NCBI RefSeq assembly: GCF_900324475.1
Contig: NZ_LT992502.1
Span: forward strand, 3,596,001-3,660,000
From: Enterobacter bugandensis
Lineage (GTDB): Bacteria; Pseudomonadota; Gammaproteobacteria; Enterobacterales; Enterobacteriaceae
Direction of reading: 5' to 3'
DNA: 64,000 nt
A program made the translations under genes and the position numbers. Positions 28,157 to 36,689 of this stretch are shown one piece after another (within the stretch, counting starts at the first letter, position 1; each line of letters opens with the position of its first letter). The notes under the pieces are model-generated. The model was not told the origin of the DNA and made no database searches. It saw only the letters and a program-made list of their open reading frames with translations.

Positions 28157-28693
28157 TTAATAATAATTAATTCTATATTTAATGATCGAGCTATACTGAC
28201 CCGGGATCATAGCGTCAGCTTTTTTCTCTAATCTTAAGTTATAGTCAAGCCTTATATCACCATTATGCATAGCTACATACGGCATTGGTTTACCAGGAAT
28301 TGCAACAGCGCCATCTTTACTCTCGATTCTTAACGCTATACCTTTAGCTGTACCATTAACTTTAAAATTTCCATTATCTTCAGCCCCATCAAATACGACT
28401 TCGATGAATTGCCATGGAGTTTCTGTTTTCTTCCGCATTAAATCACAGTTTATCAATTGAATAGAAAATGGTTTAGCACGCCCATAAGAATTGCGTTTAA
28501 GCAAGCGTATACTCTCATCTCCCATATCGATATCTTGATAGCGGCTATCCATAGATATATCGCACGCTGTAGATATTATCGCCCCTTCCATATTGACAAT
28601 CCCATGGCCTCGAATTAAATCGTTATCTGCCTGGCAGGGTAATATACTCATAACGTTGACGATAAATAGCGCGGAACAATATTTTCTTATCAT
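28157..28693 (-). CDS. PapH/MrpB-like pilin, probable fimbrial terminator subunit
   Basis: Pilin-fold protein of 178 residues with signal peptide (…SILPCQA), Cys pair (ISTACDISMD, QLINCDLM), GTAKGIALRI and closing strand YRINYY. Its place between major pilin and usher is that of papH/mrpB, whose products end growth and anchor the rod. AAAGGAA precedes the start. A hairpin and tandem repeats separate it from the major pilin gene and may set its low expression. Confidence 0.82.
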   Translation of the reverse strand: MIRKYCSALFIVNVMSILPCQADNDLIRGHGIVNMEGAIISTACDISMDSRYQDIDMGDESIRLLKRNSYGRAKPFSIQLINCDLMRKKTETPWQFIEVVFDGAEDNGNFKVNGTAKGIALRIESKDGAVAIPGKPMPYVAMHNGDIRLDYNLRLEKKADAMIPGQYSSIIKYRINYY

Positions 28694-28710
28694 CTACACT
28701 GTTCCTTTAA

Positions 28711-28742
28711 TTACGGTATATCCAAAAAAGGATATACCGTAA
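28711..28742 (-). promoter_or_regulatory. Perfect intercistronic hairpin after the major pilin gene
   Basis: TTACGGTATATCC and its exact inverse GGATATACCGTAA (13 bp) flank a 6-nt A/T loop. There is no long T-run after it on the minus strand, so it looks more like an attenuating or mRNA-protecting hairpin than a full terminator. Such elements follow major-pilin genes and make the pilin more abundant than downstream products. Confidence 0.65.
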
Positions 28743-28746
28743 AGTA

Positions 28747-28801
28747 ACTGATTACTGATTACTGATTACTGATTACTGATTACTGATTACTGATTACTGA
28801 T
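28747..28801 (-). repeat. Heptanucleotide tandem repeat (TAATCAG, nearly 8 units) at the end of the major pilin gene
   Basis: Seven full ACTGATT units plus six bases of an eighth (minus-strand reading TAATCAG). The last pilin codon (CAG) and its TAA stop lie in the first units. Because 7 is not a multiple of 3, successive units present TAA in all three frames. No coding sequence continues through it. Confidence 0.95.
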
Positions 28802-29327
28802 AAGCGAGAGTAAAGTCAGTGATAGAGGTGAATTCACCTGGGTTTACGGTTGCAGATGCCCCATCGCCTTTCAAATAAGCGGAGAACAGCAGCGTATTGT
28901 TACCATCCTGCAGCTGCTGTGCGGAAGAAGCTTCGCCCAGCTTGATTTGCTGACCGTCACCATCGGTCAGGATGATGCTTGCACCGCTTGCGGTACCAGT
29001 GATACCCAGAGACCCGTCATTTGCACCTTCTGCACCAGTGAAAGTAGTTGCTACAGATTTCGCAGTGGACAGTGAGCAATCTTTTAGCTTGATTTCAAAG
29101 TTCTGTGGAGTTGAGGTCCCCGTGTTGCCATTAGCTTCCAGTGCAGTACTGGAAACCTGACCTAAGCTAACAGTTTGATCAACACTATCCGGATCAATGG
29201 AACATGGTGCATCAATAATAAAGCCAGTGAAAGTCACTGTACCATGGCCTTGATCAGCCGCGTGTGCAGCAGTCATACCACCAAACATCATTGCAGAAAC
29301 CATCATTGCAAGAACTTGCTTTTTCAT
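28794..29327 (-). CDS. Major fimbrial subunit (MrpA/PapA-like), operon 1
   Basis: Structural pilin of 177 residues. The start at 29327 follows AGGAGC and begins the signal peptide MKKQVLAMMVSAMMFGG...AHA. The mature protein has GTVTFTGFIIDAPCSIDPDS, second Cys at KLKDCSL, and closing strand TSITDFTLAYQ. First gene of a minus-strand operon whose order (pilin, PapH-like, usher, chaperone, minor pilins, adhesin, regulator) mirrors mrpABCDEFGHJ. Its stop codon lies in a tandem heptamer repeat. Confidence 0.93.
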   Translation of the reverse strand: MKKQVLAMMVSAMMFGGMTAAHAADQGHGTVTFTGFIIDAPCSIDPDSVDQTVSLGQVSSTALEANGNTGTSTPQNFEIKLKDCSLSTAKSVATTFTGAEGANDGSLGITGTASGASIILTDGDGQQIKLGEASSAQQLQDGNNTLLFSAYLKGDGASATVNPGEFTSITDFTLAYQ

Positions 29328-29798
29328 TATTGCTCCTAAAAATAAAATATTGTTATCACGGTCATACCAAACTTTAAAACAAATATTTTGTTCATTATCT
29401 GGCTGTGACAACATTCTATTTTTATGTACTCATGGGCGCCAAGCATTTTAGTGTCTCCTTCAGGACACCTATACTTGAAAATATCATTCATTGGCAGCAA
29501 ACATGAGCAAAATAATACCCAACCTATACCACACCCAACTCATTGATTTAAATGAATTTGTTATTACACATGGTTGCAAATTTTATTGCTATGTTTGACT
29601 TTTCTGTAGAGATAAGATGAGTATCAAAAAAGTTAAGAATGTCATATGTTTTTCTCTAATGGCAATTGTAAACAGCCTTTGCTGTCTCTAAAAGGACATT
29701 GAGATTAGCGCTTCTATTATAGATATTCATAACAACTGCTGCTCTGTTGAAAACAGAGTACTTGTTTTACACTCATTATAATATTGGATTTATATTCT
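29328..29798 (+). promoter_or_regulatory. Divergent control region between the two fimbrial clusters
   Basis: About 470 bp of AT-rich DNA with no gene I can support. It must hold the promoters of operon 1 (leftward) and of the chaperone-usher genes of cluster 2 (rightward). I looked for long inverted repeats that would mark an invertible phase switch and saw none, and there is no recombinase gene nearby. The composition suggests H-NS binding. Confidence 0.5.
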
Positions 29799-30524
29799 AT
29801 GGTTAATTCTTGTAGAAATATTGTTTTTTCTGTTTTAGCACTTTCAATGTTGGCTATCACATCAACCGCAGAAGCCTCTTTAACATTTGGAGGAACTCGA
29901 TTTGTTTATCATGCATCTGAAGACAGTACAACTGTCAATGTTTACAATAAAGACAAAGGCCCATACCTCTTACAGTCGTGGGTGTCTGATTTTTCTGTAA
30001 AAGCGGTGCTCGACAAAGATACCGCAGATAAAAAACATGATGTTCCTTTCGTGGTAACACCGCCACTTTTCAAAATGGATGCAGGTGATACAAGTAAAAT
30101 AAGCATAATCGCTGAAAACACTGCTACGCTTCCTCAAGACAGGGAATCTGTTTTTTATCTCAATTTCAAAGCAATTCCTGGCAAAGCCGAAAATCAGCAC
30201 AGCAGTTTGCTGATCTCAGTTAAATCCTCAATGAAGCTTTTCTGGCGTCCGCAACAAATTGATACGCCTGAAGCCGCAAATGCCTGGAAGAAAATCGAGA
30301 TCACCCAGTCAGGAAACCAGGTCTCCATAACGAACCCTACCCCCTATTACATTACCTTTTACAGTCTGAATGCTGATGGAACAAAGCTTAATACACCTGA
30401 AAACTCTATGGTTGCGCCGTTCGGAAAACTGACATACGTCCATACTGGGCGTGTTCATTCATTTACGTGGACGGCTCTGGGTGACTTTGGACAAATCACG
30501 CCAGAAAACTCTATAACTTTATGA
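29799..30524 (+). CDS. Periplasmic fimbrial chaperone, cluster 2
   Basis: PapD-type chaperone of 241 residues. The ATG at 29799 starts the signal peptide (MVNSCRNIVFSVLALSML…EA). Typical blocks: LTFGGTRFVYHASEDSTTVNVYNKDKGPYLLQSW, RESVFYLNFKAIP, MKLFWRPQQI and SITNPTPYYITF. Only distantly similar to the chaperone of operon 1, so the clusters are separate acquisitions. Followed 4 bp later by its usher. Confidence 0.92.
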   Translation: MVNSCRNIVFSVLALSMLAITSTAEASLTFGGTRFVYHASEDSTTVNVYNKDKGPYLLQSWVSDFSVKAVLDKDTADKKHDVPFVVTPPLFKMDAGDTSKISIIAENTATLPQDRESVFYLNFKAIPGKAENQHSSLLISVKSSMKLFWRPQQIDTPEAANAWKKIEITQSGNQVSITNPTPYYITFYSLNADGTKLNTPENSMVAPFGKLTYVHTGRVHSFTWTALGDFGQITPENSITL

Positions 30525-30528
30525 TATT

Positions 30529-33000
30529 ATGGCTATTTTATTAATCAGCAAGGGATGTTTACGTACCCTATTTGCCGGTGTCTTTTTTTTCTCATTCACT
30601 GCAGTATCGTCAGATACCATTTTTGATACATCAGCAATTGAAAATACAAGCCAGATTGATGCAAAAAAAATCGATCTGAGCCGTTTCAGAGGGGACGGAC
30701 ACCCCCCGGGGACATACTATGTAACTGTCAGTGTGAACTCACATTTTGTGAAAAAAGTGCAAATCGATTTTAAGAAAAACAAAAACGATAAACTTTATCC
30801 AGAATTGACTCTCTCTCAGTTGCATAGTTTGGGTGTCTATTTTCTAGACAACCATTCCAAACTAAAAGACCCCATAAATCTAGAAAAGGATCTACCCGGT
30901 GCATCAATTGACTTCAATTTTAATCAGCAGTCACTAGCTATCAATATCCCTCAGGCCTATCTGAAACCCGCCCCTGACTCTGATCTTGGTATCCCTGTAT
31001 CCCAATGGGATGAAGGTATTACCGCATTGAGCCTCAATTATGATGCTAGCGGAGCCCAAAAAAAGGAGAGCGAGGGAGGATTCAGAGCGGACGATCGTTT
31101 TGTGAATCTTAATAGCGGCCTCAATTTTGGGGCCTGGAGGCTGCGGACTCTCAGCACTTTAGACATGCCGTCGACGGGCCCATCCAATTGGAATACGAAT
31201 CAGGCGTGGCTACAACGCGATATCCCATTTTTACGAGGCATTTTAAAAGCGGGGGATGGCAGCAGTGACGGCAAGCTCTTCGATAGCTTCTCTTTCAAAG
31301 GCGTTTCATTACAAACTGAAAACGCAATGTATTCTGACAAAGCACAGGGCTATGCGCCTGTGGTAAGAGGAATTGCCAGGACAGCAAATGCCCGAGTAGA
31401 AATCAGCCAGGATGGGGACGTGATCTATAAACGATATGTTCCTGCAGGCCCCTTTGTCATCAGTGATTTGTATCCTCAGTCTGGTGGCGGAGAGCTTAAA
31501 GTGAGTATTGCCGAATCAGATGGAAGCGAACATCATTTTACCCAGCCCTGGGGAATGGTGCAGGCGATGCAACGTCCGGGTCATCTTCAGTACAGTTTCA
31601 ATGCAGGTCGTACCGACAACAATTCTTCCTCAGGGCGGGATTTTTCTTCATTCACGCTTTTCTATGGTTTATCTCAGGATAATACAATTTTTGGCGGTAC
31701 CTTAATTGGAGCGGATTATGTCGCGGCTGATCTTGGCTACGCGATTGGATTAGACGAACTTGGTTCTCTCTCTGCAGATGTAACTCAAATGAATTACACG
31801 CCAGAAAAAGAGGCGAATCAATCTGGGAAAAATTACCGTTTGCAATATGCTAAAACGTTCGTGAATTCTGGGACAGATCTTAATTTCTCATGGTCATTTT
31901 CAGGGGATGATTCCTACACCTCCTTTGCTGACGTTATTGATGATGATGTTGATAATTCAAGCTCGCTTACCGATAGACAGAAAAATAAACTGCAGCTTTC
32001 TTTGAACCAGCCCATGAATGTTGCCGGCACGCTTACGTTTTCTGCATGGAGGGCTGAGTACTGGCATAAAAGTACCGAAGAAAACCTTTCGCTTACTGAT
32101 AGTTTATCGCTTGGCGATATTAGTCTTAACTTCGGATGGATGTGGAGCCAGGATGAGGATGATAATTCTGAGCAGCAATTGTCTATCAGTATGCAGATTC
32201 CATTTTCAACCTTTTCACACGATTCGTGGCTTACGTTATCAAGCAATATGCAGCGTCCAGGTTCATCTTCGCAATCAGTTGGTATCAATGGTAAAGCATT
32301 GGAAGATGATACGTTGAGCTGGTCTTTTGATGCGACGAAACAGTCTTCTGACCACAGCCATGAGGATGCTAGTCTTGAATATAAGAGCGGCAAAGGTGAT
32401 TTCTCTACAAATTATAGCCACGCAACGGATCTACAAAGTATTAGCTACGAAATGAAAGGATCTCTCATCGTTTCGAAATATGGAGTGACGGCCGGACAAC
32501 CGTTTGATGTCAATGATGCGATAGCGCTTGTGAAAGCTACCGGCGCAAAAGGACTGAAAGTGTTGAATAACCCAGGCGTTGTAACTGATTATCGTGGTTA
32601 TGCAATTATTCCGTATATTCAGCCTTACCGGCAAGACGAGATATCCCTTGATAACTCAAGCCAAAGCAGCGATGTTGATATGAGCAACTTAACCGATTAT
32701 CTGTCACCAACGAAATCTGCGATTGTCATTGCAGAATACAAACCACATATAGGTTCGAAAATTTTAGCTTCGTTAAAAATGAAAGATGGTACGCCAGTTC
32801 CATTTGGTGCCACCGCTACTGCGGATAATGCCTATGAAGGTATTGTTGATGAAACAGGGAAAGTTTTCCTCTCTGGCGTACCTCAAAGTGGCACATTGAC
32901 CGCAGTGTGGGGAAGTCCTGCGCAAACTTGCCATGCTCCTTTCACTATTAACTCTCATTCTGGAAAACATTTATATGACCTTCATCTTACCTGTGAATAA
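30529..33000 (+). CDS. Outer-membrane fimbrial usher, cluster 2
   Basis: Usher of 823 residues with signal peptide, N-terminal domain (FDTSAIENTSQIDAKKIDLS, PPGTYYVTVSVN), plug/barrel block (YAPVVRGIARTANARVEISQDGDVIYKRYVPAGPFVISDLYP), and C-terminal domain with the disulfide pair CHAPF…LHLTCE. Follows its chaperone directly; its 3' end overlaps the start of the adhesin gene. Confidence 0.94.
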   Translation: MAILLISKGCLRTLFAGVFFFSFTAVSSDTIFDTSAIENTSQIDAKKIDLSRFRGDGHPPGTYYVTVSVNSHFVKKVQIDFKKNKNDKLYPELTLSQLHSLGVYFLDNHSKLKDPINLEKDLPGASIDFNFNQQSLAINIPQAYLKPAPDSDLGIPVSQWDEGITALSLNYDASGAQKKESEGGFRADDRFVNLNSGLNFGAWRLRTLSTLDMPSTGPSNWNTNQAWLQRDIPFLRGILKAGDGSSDGKLFDSFSFKGVSLQTENAMYSDKAQGYAPVVRGIARTANARVEISQDGDVIYKRYVPAGPFVISDLYPQSGGGELKVSIAESDGSEHHFTQPWGMVQAMQRPGHLQYSFNAGRTDNNSSSGRDFSSFTLFYGLSQDNTIFGGTLIGADYVAADLGYAIGLDELGSLSADVTQMNYTPEKEANQSGKNYRLQYAKTFVNSGTDLNFSWSFSGDDSYTSFADVIDDDVDNSSSLTDRQKNKLQLSLNQPMNVAGTLTFSAWRAEYWHKSTEENLSLTDSLSLGDISLNFGWMWSQDEDDNSEQQLSISMQIPFSTFSHDSWLTLSSNMQRPGSSSQSVGINGKALEDDTLSWSFDATKQSSDHSHEDASLEYKSGKGDFSTNYSHATDLQSISYEMKGSLIVSKYGVTAGQPFDVNDAIALVKATGAKGLKVLNNPGVVTDYRGYAIIPYIQPYRQDEISLDNSSQSSDVDMSNLTDYLSPTKSAIVIAEYKPHIGSKILASLKMKDGTPVPFGATATADNAYEGIVDETGKVFLSGVPQSGTLTAVWGSPAQTCHAPFTINSHSGKHLYDLHLTCE

Positions 33001-33891
33001 ATCGTTTGCTTCAATATTTACCGTTTCTGCGCTTTGTTTATTCAGTTCATCAGTTAAAGCAGGCTGTCATGTTGAACATACGCAGCGGGTTAGTATGGTA
33101 TTACCCGATATTATTATTTCTCAGGATACTGACATAGGGGGCATCCTTGCTGAGAAAACAGTTAATCTCAATACTCCGATCCCAAATACCAGTTATCATG
33201 TGAAGGAGATGGAAAGCTCATGGCGATTGCAAAACTGCCGCGTAAAGGTATGAAAAGTCTATATGAAACAAATGTCCCAGGTATTTCATATCGGCTCTTA
33301 CTGGATCAACACGCTTTCCCATTGATTCAACATGTTCACTGCAGCGGCCCTGAGTGCCATCGGACATTATCTGCTGGGACACGGCTCACTTTTCAACTTG
33401 TAAAAACACAGCCCCACATTGGGAATATCGCGTCGGTAAATTCTGGCATTTATGGTGTCATAAAAACAGATGATACCAAGCCAGCCGTCCTGGTCACTTT
33501 GCGTAACTCCGTACATTTACACCCTGAATCCTGCCAATTCAGTAATACGAATGTGAACTTTGGTGAAATAGATATCAGCAATAACAATGAGCGGGTGTTA
33601 GAGACAAAATCTTTTGCATTAAATTATCAATGTGCTTCATCCGGCCCCGCTCTTGCTCGCTGGGAAGGTGCTGAAACGAAAGAAGGATTTTTAACGTCAG
33701 AGCAAATTGAAAAGAAGGGGCTGGCTATAAGCATAAGTGACGCGGGAGGTAATCAATTGAAACTGAATAGAATTTTTAAAGTCAACGAAGAGTCAGGAAA
33801 GCTGTCATTTAATGCAAGACTTATCAAGACGGGTACATTGACGGAGGGTGATTTTAACGTTGTTTCAACATTGCATATGATTTATCCATAA
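32975..33891 (+). pseudogene. Fimbrial tip adhesin gene, split by a frameshift
   Basis: The first frame starts at 32975 (MTFILPVNKSFASIF) with a signal peptide ending VKAG. It continues to SSWRLQNCRVKV and a stop at 33251-33253. A second frame, open from 33220, supplies the continuation GMKSLYETNVPGISYRLLL, a block that normally follows the first Cys of two-domain tip adhesins. It runs through a pilin domain (PESCQFSNTNVNFGEID…STLHMIYP) to 33891. Together they make a normal ~305-residue adhesin, so a one-base indel near 33235-33250 has probably broken it. Programmed frameshifting is less likely, as no slippery heptamer is evident. Confidence 0.75.
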
Positions 33892-33895
33892 AAAA

Positions 33896-33916
33896 AAGAC
33901 CGCCATTGGCGGTCTT
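33896..33916 (-). terminator. Terminator between convergent cluster 2 genes
   Basis: AAGACCGCC and GGCGGTCTT pair around ATT-. On the minus strand the stem is followed by a run of seven T, so it ends the major pilin transcript. On the plus strand it is weaker. Confidence 0.85.
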
Positions 33917-33932
33917 AGCATATTATATAGAT

Positions 33933-34469
33933 TTACTGATAAATTACGTGCATGGAAGTAGAAACTGTAAAGTCACCGTCATCCACGCCATCTTTGAGTA
34001 CTACCATTTGCGCGGCCAGAGGAATACTAAGCGCCCCATTTTCCAGAGAGCGAATCACAGTTGAAGTACTTGGTTTCACGATGGAGCCACCAGTTCCGAG
34101 ATCAAGTAACTGCATAGCGATATGGTCGGTCATATTTCCCGTACCACTCGTAATGCTGAAATGCCCTGCTGCAGCATCCGCGGTGGAACCGTCAAAGACT
34201 AAATATGCACTGGTAACACTGCTTGGGCAATTTTTGATGTCAACGTTGAAGTTCTGCTGCGGAGTTGTTTCACCGACGGTCAGACCTGATGTATCAATGC
34301 TTCCCATATCAATGGTGCTTTGGCCATCGTTTACGGAAACAGCACATGAAGAGCTTGTCAGTGTACCGGAGAAGTTCACCTGAACACCCGCATCCGGTGT
34401 TGCTGCATAAGTGGAAAAGGCTGCTGCCATTGCTGCTGCAATAATGCTAGTTTTAATTACTGTTTTCAT
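33933..34469 (-). CDS. Major fimbrial subunit, cluster 2
   Basis: FimA-type pilin of 178 residues with signal peptide MKTVIKTSIIAAAMAAAFS-TYA, VNFSGTLTSSSCAVSVNDG, second Cys at IKNCPSS and closing strand TSMHVIYQ. AAGGAAAAC precedes the start. It is transcribed towards the chaperone-usher-adhesin genes, an unusual split layout. The AT-rich 470 bp upstream should hold its promoter. Confidence 0.9.
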   Translation of the reverse strand: MKTVIKTSIIAAAMAAAFSTYAATPDAGVQVNFSGTLTSSSCAVSVNDGQSTIDMGSIDTSGLTVGETTPQQNFNVDIKNCPSSVTSAYLVFDGSTADAAAGHFSITSGTGNMTDHIAMQLLDLGTGGSIVKPSTSTVIRSLENGALSIPLAAQMVVLKDGVDDGDFTVSTSMHVIYQ

Positions 34470-34710
34470 ATGTTTTCCTTGTCAAAATATATAAATGCAT
34501 TACTTAACGAATGCATGACATATATTATTATGAATAATTGAATTTAAAAATCATTATTAATGTCTACTTTTAGACATTGTAAACCTTTTTAACACAAACA
34601 CTTTTTATACATTTAAACTAATCACTGACTATAGACTTTATTGTTATCATCCAGCTCTACTGGCCCTACTCTTATTTATATTAATTAGTATGAACTGAGG
34701 ATTTCATTGA

Positions 34711-34914
34711 TTATGCTCCAGCATCGAAATTCAAATTTTGCAAAAACTTTTTGTATAGTATTAGCAGAGGTATGATATGTTCTGATAATTTACTCAGCAT
34801 TGAACTATCACTCTCACACTTTGTTTGTATGATTTGTAAAGCAGCCTGAACTGCAAGTAGCCTTTGGTCCTGCGGTGGTGAGGATGTTTTTTCGTTCCCA
34901 ATCCATAATAGCAT
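34711..34914 (-). CDS. Hypothetical 67-residue protein after regulator copy 2
   Basis: MLLWIGNEKTSSPPQDQRL… has an AAGGA site 8 nt before its ATG and starts 32 bp after the stop of the IprA-like regulator on the same strand, so it may be cotranscribed with it. It looks helical and amphipathic in its second half, with one Cys. No family recognised; it could be a chance frame. Confidence 0.4.
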   Translation of the reverse strand: MLLWIGNEKTSSPPQDQRLLAVQAALQIIQTKCESDSSMLSKLSEHIIPLLILYKKFLQNLNFDAGA

Positions 34915-34946
34915 TCAAGCATTCCTTCCCCCTTAAACAAATGGCG

Positions 34947-35639
34947 TTAATATCTACTTGGCAACTTAGAAAGACTAACTAGCCTACCATGAGAGACATC
35001 TATATACCCTCCTAATTTAAGGTCTAATAGTATCTTCATAATTCTACTTCGGGAAATGCCTGTTCTTTTCATGATATAATTCGCAATATATATCTGTCTC
35101 CTGTATTGTTCAGGGTAGAAATAAATCTCCTCGAGAAGTGATTTGATCGCCATGTATGAATCGCCATCGAGAAAAGTGCTATCCCGCGATGATATAGTCA
35201 TTAATCTATGTGCTAAAATCCTTGCTATTTGATGCCATAACACAGCATTACTATCGATAATGTCTACAAATCTTTTTAGAGGAATAAAAAAACCAATCAC
35301 TTCTGTTTCTGCATAATAGTAATGACGCACTCTTCCTGGTATGTCATAAAAACAACTGTATGCATCGACCAAACCCGCAATCGAAGGTGATAGATAAGTT
35401 CCTTTAATAATATTAGATTCAGCGGAACAACATGAAAGCAAACCATGCTGTATTAAAAAAACACCACCGCCATATTTTGGAGATTCAAGATCCAGACATC
35501 GCCCTCTTGCGATTATATTTTCCTCACCAAAAGGAAGTAGATTTCTATATATATCCTCAATGGCTTTGATTGGTTTTGTTCCGATAAAAAAGCTAAAGGG
35601 ATGTTCAAATTCATCGTTGTCCGATGCTATTGTTTTCAT
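34947..35639 (-). CDS. IprA-like winged-helix regulator (copy 2)
   Basis: Paralogue of the regulator at 19536-20228, same length (230 residues) from the ATG at 35639 (MKTIASDNDEFEHPFSFFIG), which has AGGA six bases ahead. Shared blocks: GTKPIKAIE, GGGVFLIQHGLLS, PSIAGLVDAYSCFYDIPGR, AETEVIGFFIPL, WHQIARILAHRLM, and the winged helix IMKRTGISRSRIMKILLDLKLGGYI. It lies upstream of the cluster 2 major pilin on the same strand, suggesting that each fimbrial cluster carries its own regulator. Confidence 0.75.
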   Translation of the reverse strand: MKTIASDNDEFEHPFSFFIGTKPIKAIEDIYRNLLPFGEENIIARGRCLDLESPKYGGGVFLIQHGLLSCCSAESNIIKGTYLSPSIAGLVDAYSCFYDIPGRVRHYYYAETEVIGFFIPLKRFVDIIDSNAVLWHQIARILAHRLMTISSRDSTFLDGDSYMAIKSLLEEIYFYPEQYRRQIYIANYIMKRTGISRSRIMKILLDLKLGGYIDVSHGRLVSLSKLPSRY

Positions 35640-36229
35640 AATCATCCTAAACATTATTTATTTGTTTTTATGAATGCTTGCCATATAACTTCATTGAGCA
35701 ATCTCTTACCATTTCGCAAATAGTACATTCTTTTATGTTATGTTAATTTACAGACAGTTTAAATGTCCTATTCAGTACAACAAATCAAGTAGGAAAAGAT
35801 TTGGTGTAGTGTAATGTGCTATTATTAAAATATTTTTTATTACCGAAAATCAACGTAGACTGGAGTGCCTGAAGTAAGCAATTACCCAAAAAATTGCGTC
35901 CATTATTTTGGGGGAATGGAGAAATGCCTTTACTAATATTTACCGTTCCCTTTACCTACGAAGGCTAAGGATTTAAAATAACCGTGCCAAATAATTGATC
36001 GCGTAAAGAGAACTCAGCACTGTTTACAACATCTATTCAATCCGCCTCGCTGAATGAGAAAGCACAGCAGGAGGCCCTGCTTATCACGCCAGCATACACA
36101 CACATCAACAAGTAATACGAAGCCCAGACCTCGACAATGGATTGATGTTTATCGAACGCGAAGAAGGCATTCAGCACATGTGCATCCTCTTCCGTAACGC
36201 AGGTGTTGAGTACCCGACGCAACTGGCGG
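35640..36229. other. AT-rich stretch without recognisable gene
   Basis: About 590 bp between regulator copy 2 and the ParB remnant. Short frames only; the part from about 36000 may be the decayed upstream portion of the ParB-like gene. Confidence 0.4.
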
Positions 36230-36560
36230 TGGGGAGCAATTTACCCTTGACGGCTATCCCGTCAGCCAGTAGAAAATCAGTCGTATGTTGCAGACCGTGT
36301 ACTGCCTGCTCCCCTTCATTTCTACGCACTAAACGGCCGTCCTATCCGTAAGGTTATCGATCGCTGCTGGCGCTACGCAGCGCAGCAGAACTGGATCGGG
36401 CAAAGCTGATGTGGCTCGAACACCAGCCTGAATTTTCCGACCTCTTCAGCACCGCACTCGCTGTCTTGAACGGCGAGCCGGAAGGTGTGGTAACGCAACT
36501 GGTTTTGGACTCTTGTATGCTACTGATCGACAGCGCTCCGGCTGGTTGCACCCTCGCGCC
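36230..36560 (+). pseudogene. Remnant of an ICE-type ParB-family gene
   Basis: In shifting plus-strand frames one reads LTLDGYPVSQ, KISRMLQTVYCLLPFIS, LLALRSAAELDRAKLMWLEH and QPEFSDLFSTALAVLNGEPEG. These resemble the ParB-family protein of PFGI-1/SPI-7-type integrative conjugative elements (YPISQSHISRM…LLP.I…LRSAAE). Stops and shifts (TAG after PVSQ and others) make it a pseudogene. Assignment is from memory of the family. Confidence 0.5.
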
Positions 36561-36689
36561 CTGCCACGCTTTTTCCTATCCGGCGGCACAGCGCTTCAGG
36601 TGCTGGCAGCCCTGAATGGTGATACCAGCACACCGTTGCCCTGTTTCGCCAGCTGCTACAGTTGCACAGGCTGCTGCAGGTATGAACGG

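Noticed and set aside
28747..28801. CRISPR array
   Set aside because: The units are 7 bp and directly adjacent, with no spacers, so this is a simple tandem repeat.
29328..29798. Invertible phase-variation element like that of mrp or fim
   Set aside because: No long inverted repeats were seen flanking a promoter and no FimB/MrpI-type recombinase gene is present in the island.
33220..33891. A stand-alone adhesin gene starting at 33220
   Set aside because: It lacks a signal peptide and begins in the middle of an adhesin domain; the missing beginning lies in the overlapping upstream frame, so a split gene explains it better.
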